Of a stretch of DNA of 64,000 nt, positions 56,019-64,000 are shown in pieces. Each line of letters opens with the position of its first letter. Position 1 is the stretch's first letter. The DNA is from Talpa occidentalis (taxonomy: Eukaryota; Chordata; Mammalia; Eulipotyphla; Talpidae). The translations under genes and the position numbers were made by a program. Location of the stretch: positions 49,030,329 through 49,094,328 of the forward strand of contig NW_023601212.1 in assembly GCF_014898055.3 (NCBI RefSeq), written 5' to 3'. The notes below the pieces were generated by a model. The model did no database searches. It was not told the origin of the DNA and saw only the letters and a program-made list of their open reading frames with translations.

Positions 56019-56283
56019 GGGCCTCCCAGCTTGCACAGCGGGTTGAGTGCCACGCTGTGAAACTGTCTGCAGCCTCTGCAGTGCATGTTCAATTCCCAGC
56101 CGGCCAGGGAGAGACCCACATGGCACAGCAGACCTCTCCTGTCTCGCCCACTGCTCCCCTCAGCAGTGTCTTGGGTCTGTCTGCCTATTTTGCTCCCCAC
56201 TCTGTCTCTGCTGAATTCTCTCACCCTCCCGCACCTCTGACTGTACCCCAGTTCTTGTATAAATAAATAAATCTTTTTTAAAA
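56019..56283 (+). mobile_element. tRNA-derived T+ SINE copy, first of a pair
   Basis: Flanked by AACGGGCTGACA (56008-56019) and AATGGGCTGACA (56284-56295). B box GTTCAATTCCC. Confidence 0.95.
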
Positions 56284-56295
56284 AATGGGCTGACA

Positions 56296-56578
56296 GGGCC
56301 TCCCCTGGTGGTGCAGCAGTTGAGTGCTGGGCTGCGAAGCTGCCCGCAGCCTCTGCAGCGCCGGTTCAACCCCTGGCCGCTGGCGAGGGTCCCACATGGA
56401 GTGCACACCTCTCCTGTCTCGCCCGCTGCTCCCCTCAGCAGTATGTTTCTTCAGTCTGCCTGTTCTGCTCCCCGCTCTGGCTCTGGTAAATACTCTCACC
56501 CTCCCGCTCTTCTGACTGTACCCAGTGCTTGTATAAATAAATAAATACATCTTTAGAAAAAAAAGAAGAAGAAAAAAG
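56296..56578 (+). mobile_element. tRNA-derived T+ SINE copy, second of a pair
   Basis: Flanked by AATGGGCTGACA on both sides (56284-56295 and 56581-56592): it entered the right target repeat of the previous SINE. A GC-rich subtype relative. Tail ends in a GAA-rich run. Confidence 0.95.
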
Positions 56579-56719
56579 AAAATGGGCTGACAAAGACAAT
56601 ATGCAAGTGATCTATCCACCTGTGATATGAAGTTTACTGTTATGGGGCAGATTATTTAATCTCCTTTGTTTGTATTTAAACTACTAAAGCACTTTTTTGT
56701 GCAGCTAGCACAGTATTAT

Positions 56720-57560
56720 TGACTTTACTTATTGCAAATAAAAAATATACAGATTAAGCCCATGAAGAAATGTTCGTCATATTTATTGTCAGAGAAATGC
56801 AAATCAATTCCACAGTGAGATATCACCTCATATCTGGGAGAATGTACCATATCAAAAAGACCATAAACAAGTGTTAGCAAGGAAATGCAATAAAAGGAAC
56901 CTTGTACACTGTAGATGGGAATGTAGCCTGGTCCAGCCCCAAGGAAAACAGTATGGAGATGTCTCAAAATATTAGAAATAGATCTGCCACATGATCTAGC
57001 CATTCCATTCTTAGATAATTACCCAAAGAATGTAAAAGAAATAATTTAAAGGAATATATGCACTCTTATGTTCATTGCAACACAATTTATAATAACCAAG
57101 TTATGGAAACAACCTAAGTGGCCAAAGGCAGGAGAGTGGATTAGGAAGAAGTGGTGTATGTACATAATGGAATATAACTCATTTTAAACGGAGATGAAAT
57201 CTTGCCATTTGCAACAGTACAGATGGAACTGAAGGAAATTATGCCAAGTGAAATCTATCAGAAGGAGAAAGACAAATAGGTGATTTTACCTTGTATGGAA
57301 TATAAAGAAACAAAACAAAGGAACAGACAAAACTAAAACAAAACAAACCATAGAAATATGACTGCAGAATTGAGGCTACTAAAGGGGGAAGAGACTAGCA
57401 AAGTGGGGAGGGGGTTCAATGGCCTACAGTGAAGGATATTGGGTATTTTGGTGGTGGGTGTGTCATGGTAACATAGATCTGAAAAAGTGTGATCCTATGC
57501 TTCTAAATCATACAATGTTGTAAACCAGTTACTTCAACAACAACAAGAATAATAATAATG
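56720..57560 (+). mobile_element. Old L1 3' part (ORF2 end and 3' UTR)
   Basis: GAGAAATGCAAATCAATTCC, AGATATCACCTCATATCTGG, GATCTAGCCATTCCATTCTT and GGTGGGTGTGTCATGGTAAC are L1 text in order. Decayed frames. Confidence 0.88.
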
Positions 57561-58199
57561 AATGTACAGGTTATGGTGGCTACTAATCCTTGGCTTGCAC
57601 AGTGTCATTTTCATTGTGTTTAATCAAAATTTCAAGTTATTAAATAACAAGTCGAACTGTTTTTATATGAAAATATCTAATTAATATTATCACAGTAAGA
57701 CTTATTTTTGTCTGCATAAATGATAAAATTAATCAACATTAGTACAGTAATATATGCAGGACAATTTTATCATCTTGACATAAGTCATGTAAAATTAAAA
57801 TGAACCTAACAAACTTTCCCACTCATTAAATATCATATGTATTACTTTTGGTATTCATTAGTACAAACCCATCTAGAAACAGACATGGGGGCTAATACCA
57901 TTTGACAAGATTCAGAATAATCTTATATTAGGTGATTATAAAATGTAAACACAGCGATTTTAAAATCTTCTTTGAATTCTTAGATACATTTGAAAACTTT
58001 GAAATATTGTCTAAAACATCTGGGCTGACAGCCTAAATAAACAAAACATTTATCACAACTAGATACAGATATGATACAGGCATTAGAACTAGGTAGGGAA
58101 TATTATGTAATATATGTTATATACTATATATATTACATGCAATATATGTATTTAGAGGATTCATACTACTCAATTTTAAGATTTACTATGAGGCTGCAG
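57561..58199. other. Unassigned AT-rich DNA
   Basis: Includes TA-rich GTAATATATGTTATATACTA at 58106-58125. May be further decayed L1; not certain. Confidence 0.4.
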
Positions 58200-58599
58200 T
58201 AATCAAGACAGTATAGAATGAACCAAAGGAAAAACATAGGTTAATGGAATAGGAGGGCTCAATAGATTCACTGAAATATAGTAAACTGATATTTGACAAG
58301 TTACATGCAGAAGCAATTCAATATAAAAAGTCTAGTCCTTCCAAAAAATAGTGCTAAGACAACTCAACATATAAATGCAACCAAAAATAAGAAGAATGTC
58401 AACATATACTTTGCACTTTATGCAAAAGTTAATACATTTCAATGTAAAATAAAAAGAAAATAAAAATTTGCGTTATCTTGGGTTTAGTGATAAGCGATGG
58501 ATGTGATAGCAAGAGTATGATCTATAAAAAGAAAAAATTGATACATTAGACTTATTAAAATTAAAAACATTGGCATTGCAAAAAATGATTAAGAGAATA

Positions 58600-58858
58600 G
58601 GGCCTCTCTCGTGGCTTAAGGGGTTAAGCATCAGCACTATGAAGCTGTCAGCAGCTTCTGCAGTGCGGGTTCGACTCCCGTCTGGCCAGGAGAGACCCAC
58701 ATGGTGCAGTGGACCTCTCCTGTCTCACCCGCTGCTCCCCAGTGTATTTCAGTCAGTCTGCCTGTTCTGTTCCGCACTCAGTCTCTAGTAAATCCTCCTA
58801 CTCCCACACCTCTGGCCTATACCCCAATTCTTGTATGCATAAATAAATAAATCTTTAA
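58600..58858 (+). mobile_element. tRNA-derived T+ SINE copy inside L1
   Basis: Flanks AAAATGATTAAGAGAATA (58582-58599) and AAAATGATTTAAGAGAATA (from 58859). A small core deletion removes part of CCCCTCAGCAGTGT. Confidence 0.95.
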
Positions 58859-58984
58859 AAAATGATTTAAGAGAATAACAAGGTGTGTCATAGAGTTGGA
58901 GAGAATATTTGCATATCACATATTCATTAAAAGGCTTGTAGCCAGAATATAGAGAACTCATAACTCGACAATAAAACAAACAAA

Positions 58985-59800
58985 TTTTATTTTTTAATTA
59001 ATTCATGATTAAGTCCAAAAGGGCAGGTTGATTATAAAAAAAAAAATAAAAGGAAAGGGCGCTTGCACAGACACAGTGAGCAGAAAGAGCTGCCTCTGAA
59101 AGGGAAAAGTTTTTTTGAGAGAGATACCTGCATAGACACTGCTGGGTAATCTTGGGACAAGGACAGCATTTTTGAAAGGGGTGGGATTAAGAAATAGAAT
59201 CCTGCATAGTCACAGGCAGGCAAGAGGTATTTTGGGATAACCCCATCAGGTATTATCATCACAGTGCACCCACCACCCACTCACTCATATTCCACTATCA
59301 CAGACCATTGTACTTCCTCTTCTCTTTGCTTATACCCCCCCCTTGTATTTCAGTTCTGTAGTCAGCTATCAAGGGTTAGTTTTTAATCTTGTCTTTATCT
59401 ATCAATTTAGTTACTTTATATTTCACGTATTAATGACACCATCTGGTATTTATTTTTCTCCTTCTGAGTTATATCACTTAGCATTATCCCTTTGAGCTCT
59501 ATTCATGCAATGGCATGAGTTTATCTTTTGCCATCACTGAGGATTATTCTATTGTGTCTATATACCACAACTTCTTGATCCATACATCTGTTTGTTTGTT
59601 TCCATAATTTAGCTAGAGTAAATAGTGCTGCAATAAACATGGGAGTGCAAGTTTCCTTTTGAATCAGTGCTTTTTAATTAGGGGGTTAGATGTCTAGGAG
59701 TGGAATTACTGGGTCAAGTGGCAGATCCATTTTTAATGTTTCGAGACCCCTCCATACTGCTTTCCATAAGGACTGGGCCAGTTTGCATTCCCACCAGCAA
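58985..59800 (-). mobile_element. Old L1 3' part inserted in an L1
   Basis: GAGTTATATCACTTAGCATT, TCTAGGAGTGGAATTACTGG and TTTGCATTCCCACCAGCAAA are reverse-complement L1, lying between CAAACAA repeats (58978-58984 and 59798-59804). Confidence 0.85.
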
Positions 59801-59921
59801 ACAAGCCAGCTTTTAAAAAAGACGAGTCTTCCAAAGAAGATATACTAGTGGCAAATAGGTATACATTAATTCTCAATGTAATTAATAATCAGAAAATGCA
59901 AAAAAAAAAAAACATAATAAG

Positions 59922-60212
59922 GGGCCTCCCTGGTGACCCAAAGGGTTAAGTGTCAGCACTATGAAGCTATCCGCAGCTACTGCAGCATGAGTTCAATTGC
60001 CTGCCAGGGAGGTGACCTACATGGAGCAGCAGACCTCTCCTGCCTCGCCCACTGCTCCCCTCAGCAGTATATTTCAGTCAGTCTGCCTGTTCTGTTCCCC
60101 ACTCTGTTTCTGGTGAATCCTCTCGCCCACCCACCCCCCATTCCCGCTCTCACCTTTGGCCTACACCCCAGTTCTTGTATGCATAAATAAATAAATCTTT
60201 TTTTAAAAATAT
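59922..60212 (+). mobile_element. tRNA-derived T+ SINE copy inside L1
   Basis: Target duplication CATAATAAG (59913-59921 and 60213-60221). A C-rich expansion at 60126-60142. Confidence 0.94.
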
Positions 60213-60748
60213 CATAATAAGAGAACTCTATAAACCTTTTAGAATGTCTAAAAAGAAACTGACGATCCAAATGCTGTTAAGATGTGGTGCCATGAACACC
60301 CTGAGTCATTGCTGTGGAAACAGAAAATGGTGCAGCCAGTTTGGCAATTTCTTTTCAAAGTAAAACATACCCTTACCATATAGCACAGCCATTCCAGTTC
60401 TCGGAAATCACCAAAGGGAAGTGAAAACTTGTGTATACAGAAAACCTGAATAGGAACTTTAGTCATAATCACCAAAAAACCCCCATAATACTGTGAGGCT
60501 ACTGTGAGGCTAGTGTAAAAGCAACGATACACAGTAGCTTTTGTTGGTAAACATGTTTCAGGGTTTGCAATTCTGAAACTACTTGGCATGTATACTAGGG
60601 TAGAACAAATAGTAAACAAATTATTGTTAATGGAGACCAGTTTCTTGCTTTCCCTAGAATGAACCCTGTGTTTCATAATCACAGCGAACAATATCAGTGT
60701 GAGTACTTTGTGTGTGCACACAGACGGAAAACTCAGAAATAAATATAG

Positions 60749-61054
60749 GGGCCTCCATGGACACCTAGGGGTTAAGTCTCAGTGTTATCACCTCTACAGC
60801 CAGCCTGAGTTTCTTCCAGGCTAACCCACATATGGCTCAGCAGACCTTTCCTGTCTCACCCCCTGCTCTCTGAGCAGTGTATTTCGGTAAATCTGCCTCT
60901 TCTGCTCCCCACTCTGTTTCTGGTGAGTCCTCTCACCCACTGCACCTCTGACCTACACTTCTACACCTGTAAATCTAAGGTCATTTCAAAACAAAACAAA
61001 AAATTTAAACACAGGCTGGCATGTACCAGTTCTTCTATGCAAAAAAAAAAAAAA
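60749..61054 (+). mobile_element. tRNA-derived SINE containing a foreign 63-bp insert
   Basis: Head GGCCTCCATGGACACCTAGG and core are normal up to CTCTGACCTACAC (60958); then 60967-61029 is non-SINE sequence; then AGTTCTTCTATGC and the A-tail finish the SINE. Flanks GAAATAAATATA / GAAATATAAATG. Confidence 0.9.
60967..61029 (+). repeat. Copy of 63448-63515 placed inside a SINE
   Basis: CTGTAAATCTAAGGTCATTT ... AACACAGGCTGGCATGTACC matches 63448-63515 (CTGTAAATCTAAAGTCATTT ... GGCTGGCATGTACCAG) in the same orientation, apart from A/T-run length changes and a few substitutions. CCAG is shared at the right junction. Confidence 0.9.
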
Positions 61055-61078
61055 TTCAAAAAAAGAAATATAAATGTA

Positions 61079-61102
61079 TGTGTGTGTGTGTGTAAGAGAG
61101 AA

Positions 61103-61135
<33 letters not shown>

Positions 61136-61136
61136 A
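61079..61136. repeat. (TG)n(GA)n compound microsatellite
   Basis: About 7 TG units, then about 20 GA units with AAAG interruptions, right after the SINE tail. Confidence 0.97.
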
Positions 61137-61920
61137 ATGCACACATGAGTGCCAATCAGTAAATACACATACGTTCCCTAGTTTGTCTGCTGAAAGGGCA
61201 TAGGATCAAGAATGCCCCATTTGCCGTGAGCATCCAGATCTTGCTTTCTAGCATATAAAAATCATCCTACAATAAAAGAAACCAAGGAGCCTGGAAGAAA
61301 TGGCTGATTCTGTAACAGACAAGAAAAGTACCACATGAATCTAGAGAGTCTTTTAGTGCCACTGTATAAAGAAGTTTTTTTTTTTTAAGCCTATAGCTGC
61401 ACTAATAGCTATAATATATTACAGTCACAGAGTAAGGTTATACAGACACGCATTAAGGGGAAAAAAAAGACACATTTTTGGCAAAGTCCGTAGCAATTCA
61501 CACACAGGTTTTCTCTGCTTTCTCTCCCAGCCCAGGTGTGCTGTCTTTTCCAGCAGAGCAAATGCAGTGCTTGTGTGTAATGGTTCTCCTAGGGAAGCCC
61601 ATTTGAGACCCTGAGTCTAAGGCTTTTATCGAGGGCTAGTCATGTAGGCATTCTCTGCCTGGTAACTATGGAAGCTCCAGGCAAGGCTTTCAGAAAGAAG
61701 GAACTCAGCCTTGAGAGGGCAAAGCAGTCTTACCAGGATGCAGATCTTTCCATCTCAGTGTGGAGAATTTTTCACAGACCACATTCCTAGGTGTCAAGTC
61801 AAGGGCCCTGCATGTAGAACCTTCTCTACATACCAGACCGTGACCTGCTGTACTAACTCTTTCCTGCTCATAGCATATCAAAAAGGCACAGGAGACAAGT
61901 TAAAACCGTCCCATGGCCCA
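61137..61920. other. No recognised feature
   Basis: Unique-looking DNA; the GC-richer block 61500-61900 shows no coding signal. An old LTR is possible but unsupported. Confidence 0.45.
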
Positions 61921-61921
61921 A

Positions 61922-63060
61922 ATTAGAACAAATTGAACAACAAAAAATAACTATAGTATTGGATTATCATTCAAAGATTAAAATGGATATCCATGAGTCC
62001 ACAATGATGTAAATAAGTGAATTAAACAAATAAATAGATGGGGGAGGGGAGTATCATCCTTATATTGTGAAGAATACCAAATAATAAGTATAGTAGGAAT
62101 GAGGGAAGTTGAAAATCACCATTAGAGCATCACAGTGATTGCTGCTGCAAGCAGCAATTAATAGATAATAGATACATTGATAGATTAATAGATAAAACTA
62201 CAGAGAAGCTGAATGTGTGCATAGTCTCAAAGCATCTCACAAAAAATATCTATTAATTATGGTGGTGGTTTATACATGTGTCCACAAATTCTTTGATAAA
62301 CATGCCTCTAGGAGGTAAAGCCTATTTCCCTTCTTGAGTTTGGGCTGGATTTACTGATGACTACTAACAGATAGAGTGCAGAAAGGAAAAACAGCAACTT
62401 TACACTAGACAAAGATGAAGGATGGCAGTTTAAAAATCCAAATTATAAATGATCCAATGATAAGTCATGCTGATTTCATGTAGTTTTATCTATTAATTTC
62501 TTAATAGATTTCTTCTCTCTAGTTTTATCTATTAATTTTAGGGACTCTGCTTGCAGCAGCAATCACTGTGATGCTCTAATGGTGATTTTCAACTTCCCTC
62601 ATTCCTACTATACTTATTATTTGGTATTCTTCACAATATAAGGATGATACTCCCCCCCATCTATTTATTTGTTTAATTCACTTATTTATATCAGTGTGGA
62701 CTCACAGATTTCCATTTTAATCTTTGTTTTTTTTTAAAAGATTTATTTATTTATACAAGAACTGGGGCACAGTCAGAGGCACAGGAGGGTAGAGAATTCA
62801 CCAGAGACAGAGTGGGGAACAGAACAGGCAGATGGACCAAAGACACTGCTGAGGGGAGCAGCGGGCGAGGCAGGAGAGGTCTGCCACGCCATGTGGGTTT
62901 CTCCCTGGCCAGCTGGGAATTGAACCAGCACTGCAGAGGCTGCGGACAGCTTCACAGCGCTACGCTCAACCCGTTGCGCCACCAGGGAGGCCCCCATTTT
63001 AATCTTTGAATGATAATCCAATGCCATGGTTATTTTTTGTTGTTCAACTTCACTTCTGTG
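61922..63060. repeat. Long inverted repeat (arms about 280 bp), right arm split by a SINE
   Basis: Left arm 61922-62203; right arm 62478-62726 continuing at 63009-63050. The two read as reverse complements at roughly 95% (for example GCATCACAGTGATTGCTGCT against AGCAGCAATCACTGTGATGC; AGTATCATCCTTATATTGTG against CACAATATAAGGATGATACT). The loop is about 275 bp. Confidence 0.93.
62727..62993 (-). mobile_element. tRNA-derived T+ SINE copy inside an inverted-repeat arm
   Basis: Exact 15-bp target duplication CCATTTTAATCTTTG (62712-62726 and 62994-63008). Head GTTGCGCCACCAGGGAGGCC. It is absent from the other arm, so it is younger than the inversion-duplication. Confidence 0.97.
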
Positions 63061-63129
63061 GTATCATTTTTACAAACCCCTACGTTCAGTCTAGTCAAAA
63101 GAAAATATCAGAAAAACACAATCCAGAGG

Positions 63130-63520
63130 TATTCACCAAACTATCTCACCAATACTCTTTAAAATTACCAAGGGCATGAAAAACAAGGAAAGACTGAGAA
63201 ACTGTCACGGATTGAAGGTCACTTAGATACAACTTAATATAACTTGGCCTCTAGAGTGCATCTTGGGCTCAAAAAAAAGACATTGATGTAAAAACTGGTA
63301 ACATCTCGAAGAAGACTATGCTTTAGTCCATAGTATTGTACTAATGTTAATTTCACAGTTTCAATCATTGTTCTATGGTTACACAACATGTCGACATTAA
63401 GGCAAACTGGATAAAAGATATCTGCAAACTCTCTACAAGCAACTCTTCTGTAAATCTAAAGTCATTTCAAAACAAAAAAAAATTTTTTTTAAACACTTAG
63501 GCTGGCATGTACCAGCTGCT
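63130..63520 (+). mobile_element. Old LINE-like 3' end
   Basis: GTTCTATGGTTACACAACAT, CAAACTGGATAAAAGATATC, AACTCTCTACAAGCAACTCT and CTGTAAATCTAAAGTCATTT followed by CAAAACAAAAAAA resemble the 3' end of an old LINE (L1M-like). Family not certain. Confidence 0.5.
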
Positions 63521-64000
63521 AAGTGATGTTAACTTCTCTTGGGTAATTTATTTGATAATCATTCTCAGGGGATGATACTGCTGGGAAATCCCTCTTGTTG
63601 CCTCTATTCCAAATAAAAAGTGTTTGTAAGGATGGATGGCTTTAGTGCCATTTATAAACTTGGGAAATTTCAATGCCATTTAAATTAACAGTGTCATGAT
63701 GGAAAGATAGCAGGTTGACAGTTCTGAAAAGTCGTGCTTTGGGTCAATTTTTGAGTCACTGGGAATAGCTTGTTTTACTTGTCCTATCATTGAAGACTGA
63801 TTTCTAGAGTTCCAGCGTGATTGGAGAATTGGGTCTGAAGCTTTGGACCAGGGGCAAGATAAACCAGCTACACTGGCCCTTGCAGCAGGCCCTAACCCTA
63901 CTAACCCAGCTATCCATGTCTGTGTTCTTGAAACTGTTTGGAAGTGGGTGACACAAGATGGTGGAATCTAAACCAACACTGAACCCAGAAATATATAAGA
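63521..64000. other. No recognised feature
   Basis: Unique-looking DNA to the window edge. Confidence 0.5.

Larger units (their letters stand above)
58200..60500 (+). mobile_element. Old L1 ORF2 region hosting two SINEs and a reverse L1
   Basis: GGCTGCAGTAATCAAGACAG, AATGGAATAGGAGGGCTCAA, AGACTTATTAAAATTAAAAA, TAGCCAGAATATAGAGAACT, GTCTTCCAAAGAAGATATAC, CAGCCAGTTTGGCAATTTCT and TTCCAGTTCTCGGAAATCAC follow L1 ORF2 in order. The order is broken only by insertions at 58600, 58985 and 59922. Confidence 0.85.
33861..64000. other. Intergenic DNA upstream of NMNAT2
   Basis: No exon, CpG island or conserved open frame was recognised to the right of the NMNAT2 promoter. In human the next gene in this direction is SMG7, tens of kilobases away; none of its exons were seen here, which is compatible with the window ending in the spacer. 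Confidence 0.7.

Noticed and set aside
174..62993. CRISPR-like array of regularly repeated 19-bp word CCCCTCAGCAGTGTATTTC
   Set aside because: Spacing is irregular over kilobases and both orientations occur; it is the SINE core in a mammalian genome.
33850..64000. SMG7 first exon (the expected next gene)
   Set aside because: No CpG island or recognisable SMG7 coding text in the right half.

Overview
This is a window of placental-mammal nuclear DNA. It contains one recognisable protein-coding exon, and nearly everything else is interspersed repeats. The exon is the first coding exon of NMNAT2 (nicotinamide mononucleotide adenylyltransferase 2, the axonal NAD+-synthesis and axon-survival enzyme), on the minus strand at 33399-33483. 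It lies in a CpG island at about 32050-33860. Positions 1-33398 are therefore the 5' part of NMNAT2 intron 1, and positions beyond about 33850 are promoter and upstream intergenic DNA. No other exon, RNA gene or processed pseudogene was recognised. The many short open frames are mostly translations of SINEs, L1s or microsatellites.

Organism: ancient mammalian repeats (L2 with readable reverse-transcriptase text, MIR, L1M, a hAT-type transposon) and L1 3' ends show a eutherian. The dominant repeat is a tRNA-derived SINE of about 270 bp with Pol III A and B boxes and an AATAAATAAATCTTT(A)n end, i.e. the T+ class known from several mammalian lineages such as carnivores, shrews and some bats. About 36 copies are present, roughly 15% of the window. 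I cannot match its body to a family I know by name (it is not CAN, VES, ERE, CHR or PRE), so the species stays open; a laurasiatherian is an inference only.

Layout: 0.2-2.1 kb, L1M with two SINEs; 5968-6067, a 100-N assembly gap; 6.1-6.6 kb, an LTR; 8-10.9 kb, L2, three SINEs and an old L1; 11.1-12 kb, a young L1 inside a MIR; 13.8-22.6 kb, a cluster of six LTRs, five of them solo LTRs with exact 4-bp target duplications; 23.2 kb, a hAT-type element; 25.6-26.8 kb, a long ancient repeat; 30.2-30.6 kb, a composite inverted repeat; 32-33.9 kb, the NMNAT2 island, promoter and exon 1; 36-44 kb, SINEs and L1; 46-52 kb, L2, MIR and L1 remnants; 53-56.6 kb, SINE pairs and a young L1; 56.7-60.5 kb, L1 nested in L1; 60.7-63.5 kb, a SINE carrying a patch of DNA from 2.5 kb away, then a large inverted repeat.

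I found no undescribed gene system. The best signals are structural: several template-switch-like rearrangements, SINEs that appear to carry extra 3' sequence inside their target duplications, a 99-codon in-frame extension open upstream of the NMNAT2 start, and an abundant SINE family I could not name.
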